Position numbers and translations under genes: made by a program
NCBI GenBank assembly: GCA_045644665.1
Contig: JAZRHH010000034.1
Coordinates: forward strand, 1 to 64,000
Direction: 5' to 3'
Length of the DNA: 64,000 nt
Source of the DNA: RGIG9115 sp045644665
GTDB taxonomy: Bacteria; Bacillota; Clostridia; UBA1381
In this document: piece after piece, positions 52,253-60,529 of the stretch
Layout of the letters: each line of letters begins with the position of its first letter
Position numbering within the stretch: position 1 is the first letter of the stretch
Notes under the pieces: model-generated
What the model was told of the DNA's origin: nothing
Seen by the model: the letters and a program-made list of their open reading frames with translations, nothing else
Database searches by the model: none

Positions 52253-53170
52253 ATGATTAAAACTGAAATTTATGAACAGGCTCTTTTTGAAACTATTAAG
52301 CGAGGTGCAACTGAAATTTCGCCTGATGTTAAAGAGGCCTTTGAAAGAGCAATAAACAAAGAAAGTAACCCAGACGCAAAAAAAGGACTTTTAGCTACTC
52401 TTGACAGTATGGAAATGTCAAAGAAAAGAGAAAATCCCCTTTGTGTTGATACGGGTTGGCCAATCTTTTATTTCAAGGTTGGAAACAACTGCGAATTAGA
52501 AGGTGGCTTTGTAGAACTTGAAAATGCAGCCCGCAGAGCGGTTGCAAAGGCTACAGAGCTTGGGTATCTCAGAGCAACAATGAAGCACCCTTTAACAGGC
52601 TTTGACCCGGGCAACAATATAGGAATGAATATTCCTGATTTTACATATCAGTTTGTGGACGGTGATTCCATTGAAATGTCCTATGCAGCCAAGGGTGGCG
52701 GAAGTGAGTGCTTTGGCGGAACAAGACATAGAATTGTTGCTTTTGCAGATGGTATAAAAGGAATTGAAAAGTTTGTTATAGATAGCTTTGTAGCTTCTGC
52801 ACGTGCAGGCGCTGTTTGCCCACCGTCAGTTTTGGGTATCGGTATCGGCGGCACCGCAAACGTAGCAGCAAATCTTGCAAAAGAGGCGGCGTGCCTTAGA
52901 ACGGTTGGCTCTAAACATCCCGACCCAATGTTTGCCAAAATTGAAGAGGATTTATATAAAGCACTAAACAGCCTTGGTATAGGAATACTTGGTGCCGGTG
53001 GTGATACTTCGGTGCTGGCAGTAAATGTAGAGTATGCCTACACTCACATTGCCGGAATAGCCTGTGCTACAAGTACAAACTGTATGGTAGCACGCCGTGC
53101 ATCATCAAGAATTGATGCAGACGGCACGGTTACAAAAATGACAAGTCCCAACTGGTTTGGTGACAGATAG
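52253..53170 (+). CDS. Class I fumarase/tartrate-type hydratase, alpha subunit
   Basis: 305 residues, the iron-sulfur subunit of an oxygen-sensitive hydro-lyase (fumarate, tartrate, mesaconate and related). Candidate cluster cysteines lie in NPLCVDTG, GAVCPPSVLGIGIGG and CATSTNC. MKHPLTGFDPGNNIGMNIP and KGGGSECFGG are family-like. It begins 15 bases after the DUF4387 gene and pairs with the beta subunit 12 bases downstream. Substrate is not decidable from sequence; the AtuA/DUF4387 setting argues against plain central-cycle fumarase. Confidence 0.88.
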   Translation: MIKTEIYEQALFETIKRGATEISPDVKEAFERAINKESNPDAKKGLLATLDSMEMSKKRENPLCVDTGWPIFYFKVGNNCELEGGFVELENAARRAVAKATELGYLRATMKHPLTGFDPGNNIGMNIPDFTYQFVDGDSIEMSYAAKGGGSECFGGTRHRIVAFADGIKGIEKFVIDSFVASARAGAVCPPSVLGIGIGGTANVAANLAKEAACLRTVGSKHPDPMFAKIEEDLYKALNSLGIGILGAGGDTSVLAVNVEYAYTHIAGIACATSTNCMVARRASSRIDADGTVTKMTSPNWFGDR

Positions 53171-53182
53171 GAGGAGAGCTTT

Positions 53183-53806
53183 ATGGCAGAGTATCATTTA
53201 AAAAGTCCTCTTACAGATGAAGATGTAACAAAACTTAAAATAGGGGACACAGTTTATATCAGCGGCGAATGTTTCACTTGTCGTTCAAGACTGCAAAAAT
53301 ATATTTTTGATGAAAAAAATGTTTTACCCTTTGACACAAAGGATAGAAATATTTTAATTCATAACGGGCCCATTGTGATTAAAGAAAACGGGAAATGGAA
53401 GCTTGTTTCCTTTATGCCAACATCAAGTATACGTTTTGAAAAGTGGGGAGCAAAAAGCGTTGATGAGTGGAACCTTAAAATGATTGTTGGAAAAACAACT
53501 ATGGGCAAGGAAACTGCTGAAATGATGAAGAAGAAAAAGTGTGTTCACGTTTCTCCACGTAGCGTAAGCCCAAATCTATGGATTGATTCAATTGATGTTC
53601 AAGACGTGTATCTTTATGATGAGCTTGGCAGAATTGAGGCGGCGTGGATGTTTAATCTTCACGACTTAGGACCATTTATAGTGGACATCGACTGTGAGGG
53701 TAACAACTATTTTGATAAGCTGGATGGGGAAATTGAAGAAAGAAAACAAGCAGCATTAAAAGAACTTGGTATAGACCGGTCTTTTGAATTTACAAAATTA
53801 TATTAA
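53183..53806 (+). CDS. Class I fumarase/tartrate-type hydratase, beta subunit
   Basis: 207 residues, the small subunit, matching the fumarase C-terminal domain: LKIGDTVYISGECFTCRSRLQ, IHNGPIVIKENGKWKLVS, PTSSIRFEKW. It departs from common members at two glycine motifs: IVGKTTMGKETAEMM where GKGGM is usual, and no GGAAAL-like segment (KKCVHVSPRSVSPNLW instead). This points to a distinct substrate group. TAGGAGG lies before ATG. Last gene of the operon, ended at 53811-53850. Confidence 0.87.
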   Translation: MAEYHLKSPLTDEDVTKLKIGDTVYISGECFTCRSRLQKYIFDEKNVLPFDTKDRNILIHNGPIVIKENGKWKLVSFMPTSSIRFEKWGAKSVDEWNLKMIVGKTTMGKETAEMMKKKKCVHVSPRSVSPNLWIDSIDVQDVYLYDELGRIEAAWMFNLHDLGPFIVDIDCEGNNYFDKLDGEIEERKQAALKELGIDRSFEFTKLY

Positions 53807-53810
53807 GCAA

Positions 53811-53850
53811 AAAAAGGTGGATTTGCTTAACGCAACTCCACCTTTTTCGT
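53811..53850. terminator. Bidirectional terminator between the hydratase operon and galU
   Basis: A 16-base arm on each side (53811-53826 with 53832-53847), one mismatch, flanked by A and T runs; it serves both convergent units. Confidence 0.85.
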
Positions 53851-53852
53851 AT

Positions 53853-54722
53853 TTACTTTATAACAGTTTTTAGATATTCATTAAATTCATCTTTTAAATC
53901 ATCACGTCTGAGGGCATACTCCACAGTTGCCTCCAAAAATCCCATTTTGTTGCCTACGTCATATCTCTTGCCCTCAAAGTCATAGGCAAAAATATCCTGT
54001 GACTCTCCTAGTAAGAATAGGGCATCTGTAAGCTGTATTTCGCCCCCTGCGCCTCTTGGAGTACGGTCAATACAATCAAATATTTCAGGGGTAATAATAT
54101 ATCTACCAAGGATTGCTACATCTGTTGGTGCATTCTCGGGCTTTGGCTTTTCCACAAGGCTGTTTACCTTGTATGTTCTGTCGCCTATCTTTTCGCCGTC
54201 TATGATTCCATACTTTGAAACCTGGCTGTGGTCAACTGTTTGTACGCCAAGTATTGTGCCGCCAAGCTCCTCATACTTTTCTACCATTTGCTTAAGGCAT
54301 GGCTTTTTATCGTTATAAACCACGTCGTCGCCAAGCATTACGGCAAATGGCTCACCTGCTGCAAATTTTCTTGCATATGAAACCGCGTGACCAAGACCCT
54401 TTTGCTCCTTTTGGCGTATAAAGTGTACGTCCACAAGTTTTGATACCCTTTGTACTGCTGCAAGCATTTCCTTTTTCTGCTCTCTTTCAAGAACTGTTTC
54501 AAGCTCAAATGAATAGTCAAAGTGGTTCATTATGGCTTCCTTGCCACGTCCCGTAATAATAAGAATGTCTGTTATCCCTGAGTCTATTGCCTCCTCCACT
54601 ATGTATTGGATAGTTGGAGTGTCAACAATGGGAAGCATTTCCTTTGGTACAGCCTTTGTAAAAGGCAGAAACCTTGTTCCAAAGCCTGCTGCCGGAATAA
54701 TTGCCTTTGTAATTTTTTTCAT
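53853..54722 (-). CDS. galU: UTP-glucose-1-phosphate uridylyltransferase
   Basis: Makes UDP-glucose, the donor for glycolipids and wall glycans. 289 residues: nucleotidyltransferase motif IPAAGFGTRFLPFTKAVPKEM at the N terminus (in parts), LPIVDTPTIQYIVEEA, VMLGDDVV, VEKPKPENAPTDVAILGRYI. Divergent from a diacylglycerol glycosyltransferase gene that may use the UDP-glucose; their promoters are interlaced. Confidence 0.95.
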   Translation of the reverse strand: MKKITKAIIPAAGFGTRFLPFTKAVPKEMLPIVDTPTIQYIVEEAIDSGITDILIITGRGKEAIMNHFDYSFELETVLEREQKKEMLAAVQRVSKLVDVHFIRQKEQKGLGHAVSYARKFAAGEPFAVMLGDDVVYNDKKPCLKQMVEKYEELGGTILGVQTVDHSQVSKYGIIDGEKIGDRTYKVNSLVEKPKPENAPTDVAILGRYIITPEIFDCIDRTPRGAGGEIQLTDALFLLGESQDIFAYDFEGKRYDVGNKMGFLEATVEYALRRDDLKDEFNEYLKTVIK

Positions 54723-54797
54723 AAAAAAACTCTCCTTTTTTGAGAGTAAAGGACAAGCCCCTACTGCTCTTCCGTTAATATTTTTTAAATTCCCCTC

Positions 54798-54826
54798 TTG
54801 TTATTATAACAAAATTATAGTATAAT
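54798..54826 (+). promoter_or_regulatory. Promoter of the glycosyltransferase-cysK unit
   Basis: TTGTTA (54798-54803), 17 bases, TATAAT (54821-54826). Confidence 0.72.
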
Positions 54827-54831
54827 ATCAA
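54803..54831 (-). promoter_or_regulatory. Promoter of galU
   Basis: Minus strand TTGATA (54831-54826), 17 bases, TATAAT (54808-54803). It overlaps the opposite promoter almost completely, with each -10 beside or within the other's -35. Confidence 0.68.
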
Positions 54832-54877
54832 TAGTTAATTTAAGAATGTAAACAACATTTAAAGGAAGTGTTTATTT

Positions 54878-56014
54878 ATGAAGGCTTTGATACTGTCTGT
54901 TAAAGCAGGATATGGCCACCATTCTACAGGTCTTGCCATGAAGGACTGCTTTGAATCCCATGGCATAGAATGTGAAATGCTGGACACACTTGAATATATA
55001 AACCGTTTTTTAGGCGAAGGAGTGCAGGACGGATATCTTCTTGCAACAAAATATATGGCAGAGGCATATGGCAAAGTATATTCGTCTCTTGATAAGAAGG
55101 AAGAGCCAAGCAAAAATTATTCTCCGGAGACAATTATTTCAAAGTTCCTTTCTAAAAAGCTTGAAAAGTATATGATAGAATACGCTCCTGACTTTGTAGT
55201 GGGTACACATTCCTACGCGGCGGTGCTTATTTCTATACTAAAGAAAAGAGGCGTGCTTACATGCCCTGCCTTTGGAGTGGTAACTGACTTTACAGTTCAT
55301 CCGTTCTGGGAGTCCACAGACCTTGACTACTACGTACTCCCTGACGCTCTTTTAACTTCATCGGCGGTCAGAAAGGGAATAGCGGTAGAAAAAATACTTC
55401 CCTACGGCATACCAATCCGTGAAAAGTTTTCACAATCAAAGGATAGAGCTTCTGCAAAAAAGCTTCTTGGACTTTCCCATGAGCCTGTGGTTTTGGTTAT
55501 GATGGGGTCTATGGGCTTTGGTGATATGACAGAGGTTATAAGCGCTTGTGATAATTTTAGCGGAAACTTCCAGATAGTTGTAATTTGCGGCAGTAACGAA
55601 AAAGCAAAATCCGTAATAGACCAAGTAGCATGGAAAAAACGTGTAAGATGCCTTGGTTTTACAGAAAATGTTGACGAGTACATGGATGCGGCAGACCTTA
55701 TTATTACAAAGCCGGGTGGGCTCACAACCTCCGAGGCAATGGCAAAGGGACTTCCTCTTATTCTTATGAACCCCATTCCGGGACAGGAAGAGCGTAACAT
55801 GGAATTTCTTGTAAATTCAGGCAGTGCAATGATGATTACAAAAACCTTTACAGTGGAAAATGCCCTGTATCAGTTTTTTGAAAGCCCATGGCGGAGAAAG
55901 ACTATGGAGGAGGCTGTTGCAAACGTAGGTAAGCCTGACTCCACAGGCAGACTATACGATTTTATTAATAAAACAATTTGCAAAAAAGAAGGAGCAGTTT
56001 ATGAAAATATTTAA
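54878..56014 (+). CDS. Diacylglycerol glycosyltransferase, MGDG-synthase/UgtP type
   Basis: GT28-fold enzyme, 378 residues, that adds a hexose from a UDP-sugar to diacylglycerol at the membrane. N-terminal MGDG synthase motif LSVKAGYGHHSTGLAMKD (residues 6-23), C-terminal donor domain with MMGSMGFGDM, GFTENVDEYMDAADLIITKPGGLTTSEAM (in parts) and PIPGQEERN. It may be a glucosyl or galactosyl enzyme. The next gene, cysK, overlaps by 14 bases. The start follows AAAGGAAGTG. Confidence 0.9.
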   Translation: MKALILSVKAGYGHHSTGLAMKDCFESHGIECEMLDTLEYINRFLGEGVQDGYLLATKYMAEAYGKVYSSLDKKEEPSKNYSPETIISKFLSKKLEKYMIEYAPDFVVGTHSYAAVLISILKKRGVLTCPAFGVVTDFTVHPFWESTDLDYYVLPDALLTSSAVRKGIAVEKILPYGIPIREKFSQSKDRASAKKLLGLSHEPVVLVMMGSMGFGDMTEVISACDNFSGNFQIVVICGSNEKAKSVIDQVAWKKRVRCLGFTENVDEYMDAADLIITKPGGLTTSEAMAKGLPLILMNPIPGQEERNMEFLVNSGSAMMITKTFTVENALYQFFESPWRRKTMEEAVANVGKPDSTGRLYDFINKTICKKEGAVYENI

Positions 56015-56915
56015 TTCTGTCAGCGAGCTTATAGGGGGAACTCCTCTTTTAAGGCTCTCGGCATTTGGCAAAGATAAAAAAATCCTTGCAAAGCTTGAAT
56101 ATTTTAACCCTGCAGGAAGCATAAAGGACAGAGCAGCTCTGTCTATGATAAACGATGCAGAGGAAAAGGGACTTTTAAAAGAAGGCTCCGTTATTATAGA
56201 GCCAACAAGCGGAAACACGGGCATAGGTCTGTGTGCCGTTGCAGCTTCCAGAGGATATAAGGTAATTCTTACAATGCCTGAAACAATGAGCGAGGAACGT
56301 AGAAAACTCCTTAAGGCATATGGAGCAGAAATTGTGCTCACAGAGGGCAGCCTTGGAATGACAGGAGCAATACAAAAAGCGGAGGAGCTTCAAAGGGAAA
56401 CTCCCAACTCTATTATAATGGGACAGTTCATAAACCCTGCAAACCCAAAGGCACATATGGAAACAACAGGTCCTGAAATATGGAATGATACAGAGGGAAA
56501 GGTTGATATTTTAGTTTGCGGCATTGGTACAGGGGGCACAATAACAGGCACAGGAGCATATCTTAGAACTAAAAACCCTAACATAAAGGTGGTAGGGGTA
56601 GAGCCTGCCGGCTCACCATTTTTAACAAAAGGTGAAACGGGCAAACACGGACTACAGGGAATTGGTGCAGGCTTTGCACCGGAAATCCTTGACACAGGCA
56701 TTTATGATGAGATAATTGCCGTTGAAGATGAGGACGCTTTTGAAACAAGCCGCACCCTTGCAAAAAAAGAGGGAATACTCGTTGGTATAACCTCCGGAGC
56801 GGCAGTTTATGCAGCCCTGCAGCTGACAAACAGACCTGAAAATAAAGACAAAACTATTGTAGCAATTCTTCCCGATACGGGAGAAAGGTATTTGTCAACA
56901 GAACTATTTAATTAA
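56001..56915 (+). CDS. cysK: Cysteine synthase A
   Basis: PLP enzyme that makes cysteine from O-acetylserine and sulfide. 304 residues; PLP Lys in NPAGSIKDRAAL near residue 42, substrate loop PTSGNTGIGLC, phosphate-binding GIGTGGTITGTG. GAAGGAG lies upstream of ATG. The overlap with the glycosyltransferase gene is unusual and suggests coupled expression without a clear functional link. Confidence 0.95.
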   Translation: MKIFNSVSELIGGTPLLRLSAFGKDKKILAKLEYFNPAGSIKDRAALSMINDAEEKGLLKEGSVIIEPTSGNTGIGLCAVAASRGYKVILTMPETMSEERRKLLKAYGAEIVLTEGSLGMTGAIQKAEELQRETPNSIIMGQFINPANPKAHMETTGPEIWNDTEGKVDILVCGIGTGGTITGTGAYLRTKNPNIKVVGVEPAGSPFLTKGETGKHGLQGIGAGFAPEILDTGIYDEIIAVEDEDAFETSRTLAKKEGILVGITSGAAVYAALQLTNRPENKDKTIVAILPDTGERYLSTELFN

Positions 56916-56916
56916 A

Positions 56917-56955
56917 AAAAGCTATGTGCATACTTGATGCACATAGCTTTTCTAT
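56917..56955. terminator. Bidirectional terminator after cysK
   Basis: A 15-base stem (56917-56931 with 56937-56951), 5-base loop, followed by T-rich sequence; reads as terminator from either side and ends at the ymfH stop. Confidence 0.82.
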
Positions 56956-58238
56956 TACAATGGATTTATAACTGACAGCGCTGTTTTATCTTTAGAGTAC
57001 AAATTCCTAAATCTGTTCATAACATCCTCATAAGTAACAGAAGAATATACTTTTTCATAGTCTGTGTACATTGCATCCGCCATATAAAGATTTAAAAAGG
57101 CGTGGGAAAAGTCTTCTATGTCGTTATAGCTCTTGATATAATCGCCCCAGATAACCTTTTTTGTTCTCTCAACCAAATCTTTAGAAAGTCCCTTGTCCAT
57201 AAGGGTTTTTATATAGTCCATAACCCTTTCATAAACAGCGTCCGGGTCTGCAGACTCACCCTCTACCATTACGTGAGCATAGTCCGGCTGGGCGGTATAG
57301 TCAGAAGAAAAACTGTCGTTTATAAGTCCCTCTTCAAATAAACTTTCAAAAAGCTCGCTACCCTTTGCAAAGAGGATTTTGTTTATAATTGAAACCTCAA
57401 CATATTTTTTAAGAAGTCTGTCTCCTGCATAGCCGTTGTCTGTATCCTTAAAGCCTATCATAAAAAGTGGCATTGCAACGCTTAAAGACTGCTCAACTTT
57501 TGGTTTTGCAACAGTATCCGGCTCGTCAGGATATATTCTTTTTATTTCTTCTTTAAAAGGCTTTGAGTTTTTAATTTCTTTTTCAATACACTTTTCTATT
57601 TCCTCCGGGTCAAAATCTCCCGTTACAAAAATCATCATGTTTGAAAGGTTATAAAAAGTGTTGTAGCACTTATAAAGAAGCTCATCGGTAATATGGCTTA
57701 TGCTCTCTACTGTTCCTGCAATATCCTTCTTAACAGGGTGGTTGTGATAAAGTGCACCAAGGAGATTGAAAAATACTCTCCATGGACCGTTATCGTCATA
57801 CATCTTAATCTCCTGACCTATAATTCCCTGCTCCTTTTCTACGCTCTCCTTTGTAAAGTAAGGAGTCTGAACATAGTCAAGAAGTATAGACAGGTTTTCT
57901 TCAAAGTGGCTTGTGGCACTGAAAAGATAAGCGGTTGCATTAAATGATGTAAAAGCGTTTGCATTTGCGCCAAGCTTCGAAAACTTGTCAAAAATATTGC
58001 TTCCGTCCGGCATATCAAACATTTTATGCTCAAGGTAGTGTGCTATTCCGTCAGGAACCTCTGTTGGAGAAGAGTCTCCCGGTATCTGGAAATGGCTGTC
58101 AACAGAGCCGTACTTAGTGCCGAAAATTGCGTATCCGCTTGAAAAATCCTTTCTTGGCATAATGTAAATGTCAAGACCGCTTTCGTGCTTTTTATAGTAA
58201 AGTGTCTCGCCTGTTACAGCGCTTTTTACTTTGTTCAT
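56955..58238 (-). CDS. M16-family zinc peptidase, YmfH-like (active type)
   Basis: 427 residues. The zinc site HYLEH is intact in DGIAHYLEHKMF near residue 65, with the downstream Glu in SVEKEQGIIGQEIKM. An M16 half with the second domain from about residue 200. It starts with ATGA overlap at the ymfF-like stop. The pair is like YmfF/YmfH: one catalytic and one inactive half that likely form a clam-shell dimer. Confidence 0.92.
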   Translation of the reverse strand: MNKVKSAVTGETLYYKKHESGLDIYIMPRKDFSSGYAIFGTKYGSVDSHFQIPGDSSPTEVPDGIAHYLEHKMFDMPDGSNIFDKFSKLGANANAFTSFNATAYLFSATSHFEENLSILLDYVQTPYFTKESVEKEQGIIGQEIKMYDDNGPWRVFFNLLGALYHNHPVKKDIAGTVESISHITDELLYKCYNTFYNLSNMMIFVTGDFDPEEIEKCIEKEIKNSKPFKEEIKRIYPDEPDTVAKPKVEQSLSVAMPLFMIGFKDTDNGYAGDRLLKKYVEVSIINKILFAKGSELFESLFEEGLINDSFSSDYTAQPDYAHVMVEGESADPDAVYERVMDYIKTLMDKGLSKDLVERTKKVIWGDYIKSYNDIEDFSHAFLNLYMADAMYTDYEKVYSSVTYEDVMNRFRNLYSKDKTALSVINPL

Positions 58239-59503
58239 AGCTTCTCTCCTTTCAGGAAGTAAACTGTGTCAAGACGGATGTTTTGAGCTGCTGCTACTGC
58301 GTCCTCGAGTTTTACTGCCTTTATTTTTTCTATACATTTTTCCAGTGAATTTCCTGTTTTCAAAATCCCCTCGGACAGCTTAAAGCTCTGCATTGCAAAC
58401 TGGTCGTCAAAGCATGAGGTCAGGGAGTTTATAATAGCATTAATACTTGACACATACTCAAGCTCTGAAATCTCACCTTTTTTTACACATTCCAGCTGAT
58501 TTAATATCTCGTCATATGCCTTTTGGTAGTTTTCAAACTCAATTCCTGCGTTTACTATCATTATAGATTTGTATCTGTCAATAGATGAAGAAGCGTAGTA
58601 GCAAAGGCTAAGCTTTTCTCGTACATTGTTAAATAGCTTAGAATGTGCACCGCCGCCAAAAATACTATTTGCAACCATAAGAGCAAAATATTCGTCACCT
58701 ACAGGCTCAACCCCTGTGGTAAATCCCATAGACAGTTTGCCTTGTGTTACATCTAGCTTTTCCTCTACGTAATTTACCTCTGTGTCCTTTTTCAAAATTC
58801 CGTCAAGTGCTACTTCGCCGCCTTGGAATTCCATGTCCGGAAGATTATTCTTTATAACCTTCTCGGCAAGTTCCATATCGCACTCACCGGAAACATAAAT
58901 TTCAATTTTGGAGCTTTGCAGGAGGTCCTTGTAATATTTATAAAGTGATGTGCTGTCAATATTCTTAACATCTTCCACACTGCCGTAGGATGGAGTTGCA
59001 AAGTCTGTACCCTTGCACATTTCCTGGATGCATCTCATGGAAGCATAAGAGCGCTTGTCGTTTTTAAGGCTTTCTATACGCTCTATAAGGTTTTTCTTTT
59101 CCTGCTCCACATATGTCTTTTTAAAGCCATCGTCCTCTGTAACAGGGTCAAACACAATGCTCATAAGTAGCTCTGTCATTTTCTCAAAAAGAGGCTCCTT
59201 GTCAAGTGTGTACTTATCTGTAATTGCCTCCACACTAAAGTAAATAACATGGTCCTCGCCCTTTTTAAAGGAGCCACCTCTTAAATCTGCGCCGTACAGG
59301 TTATCAAGATATTCTTCTATTTCAATCCTTGTTTTTGCTTTAGCGCAGCCTCTTTTTAAAATCTTGGGTAGTATTGCATTAAGACTTGCTTCTTCTTTTT
59401 TTAGCTGTCTGTGGATAAAAATTCCAACAGTTGAAGTTTTGAGCTTTGTCATAGGTATATAATCAAGACTTATTCCATTGTTAATAGAGGTCAAATATAT
59501 CAT
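58235..59503 (-). CDS. M16-family zinc peptidase homologue, YmfF-like (inactive type)
   Basis: 422 residues with M16 fold signs (VGIFIHRQLKKEEASLNAIL, LDNLYGADLRGG, GGAHSKLFNNVREKLSLCYYASS in parts) but no HxxEH at the expected place (residues 45-55 read LPKILKRGCAKAK). It is therefore probably non-catalytic and works with the downstream active partner. A promoter at 59532-59560 and a GGAATG site precede ATG. Confidence 0.9.
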   Translation of the reverse strand: MIYLTSINNGISLDYIPMTKLKTSTVGIFIHRQLKKEEASLNAILPKILKRGCAKAKTRIEIEEYLDNLYGADLRGGSFKKGEDHVIYFSVEAITDKYTLDKEPLFEKMTELLMSIVFDPVTEDDGFKKTYVEQEKKNLIERIESLKNDKRSYASMRCIQEMCKGTDFATPSYGSVEDVKNIDSTSLYKYYKDLLQSSKIEIYVSGECDMELAEKVIKNNLPDMEFQGGEVALDGILKKDTEVNYVEEKLDVTQGKLSMGFTTGVEPVGDEYFALMVANSIFGGGAHSKLFNNVREKLSLCYYASSSIDRYKSIMIVNAGIEFENYQKAYDEILNQLECVKKGEISELEYVSSINAIINSLTSCFDDQFAMQSFKLSEGILKTGNSLEKCIEKIKAVKLEDAVAAAQNIRLDTVYFLKGEKL

Positions 59504-59531
59504 TCCTTTCCGTATTTTGCATAATACATCT

Positions 59532-59560
59532 ATTTTACATCAAAAGAGTTTTTCTGTCAA
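59532..59560 (-). promoter_or_regulatory. Promoter of the M16 pair
   Basis: Minus strand TTGACA (59560-59555), 17 bases, TAAAAT (59537-59532). The gpr stop codon TGA (59559-59557) lies inside the -35. Confidence 0.7.
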
Positions 59561-60411
59561 CCCACATATTCCTCTATTTCCCTTAATGACATACCTTTTT
59601 GAAGAGCCATATTTATGCCGCCGGAAATGGTTTTTGCGCATTTTTTTATAATAGTATCAATGTCACGGGGGGTAACAACAAGAGGCTCGTTTTTTGTGTT
59701 CGAATTATCTCTTGTAAAGGTCATGGCGTCAACCACCGTTGGAACGCCCATTGCAATTACGGGTACGCCAAGCTCCTTTTTTGAAATTCCGCTTCTGTTA
59801 TTTCCAACGCCGGCACCGGGCTGAATTCCTGCATCGGAAATCTGGAGCGTTATACCAATCCTTGAAATATCCGCCGCCGCAAGTGCATCAATTACAATTA
59901 CAAGGTCAGGCTTCAGCCTTTCCACAATACTTTTTACAACCTCCGCTGTTTCCATTCCTGTTGTGCCCATAACCCCCGGTGCAATTGCGCAAACAGAACT
60001 TACATTGTCCCCAAAAAGCTCCGGTGCGTGTTTTTTCATGTGGTGTGTTACCATAATTTCCGATACAGTTTTTGTCCCAAGGCTGTCAGGGGTAATGTTT
60101 TCATTGCCAAGTCCCACAACAAGAGTTAGCGTGCTGCTTTTTATATCGCACAGCTTTCCAATTTCCTCTGCAACTGTGTGACATGCACTTTCATAAGCCT
60201 CGGTAGAATATTTTATGTCAGGTACCTCAATGGTAATGTATTTACCTATAGCTTTTCCAAGAGCCTTTTCGCCTTTTTCATTTAAAACCTCAACGGTTGT
60301 TACCTTTAAATCCTCTTTTATCTCTGTATCTGCTTTTACACCGTCAATTTCCTTTGCCTCGCCCTTTGTAAGCTCTCTTGCTTCGTCTGCAAGGTCTGTT
60401 CTGAAATACAT
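59557..60411 (-). CDS. gpr: Germination protease GPR
   Basis: Aspartic-type endopeptidase that degrades small acid-soluble proteins when spores germinate. 284 residues with conserved FRTDLADEAREL (propeptide region), TLVVGLGNENITPDSLGT, APGVMGTTGMETAEVVK and DALAAADISRIGITLQISDAGIQPG (in parts). Shows that the organism makes spores. No clear sigma-G promoter was recognised upstream. Start follows AAAGGCGG. Confidence 0.95.
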   Translation of the reverse strand: MYFRTDLADEARELTKGEAKEIDGVKADTEIKEDLKVTTVEVLNEKGEKALGKAIGKYITIEVPDIKYSTEAYESACHTVAEEIGKLCDIKSSTLTLVVGLGNENITPDSLGTKTVSEIMVTHHMKKHAPELFGDNVSSVCAIAPGVMGTTGMETAEVVKSIVERLKPDLVIVIDALAAADISRIGITLQISDAGIQPGAGVGNNRSGISKKELGVPVIAMGVPTVVDAMTFTRDNSNTKNEPLVVTPRDIDTIIKKCAKTISGGINMALQKGMSLREIEEYVG

Positions 60412-60468
60412 AAATATCCGCCTTTCATACTTTTTTATTAATGTTTCCTTAAATTAAGGTTTAAATAC

Positions 60469-60497
60469 TTGCAAAACCTAAAATTTAGTGATATACT
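60469..60497 (+). promoter_or_regulatory. Promoter of the NSS transporter
   Basis: TTGCAA (60469-60474), 17 bases, TATACT (60492-60497) with extended TGA. Confidence 0.7.
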
Positions 60498-60529
60498 AAG
60501 TTTAATAAATTTTGAAAGGAACAAAAAAT

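Noticed and set aside
60412..60510. Possible sigma-G promoter of gpr
   Set aside because: CATTAATA and GTATT occur but with about 20 bases between, which does not fit the expected spacing.
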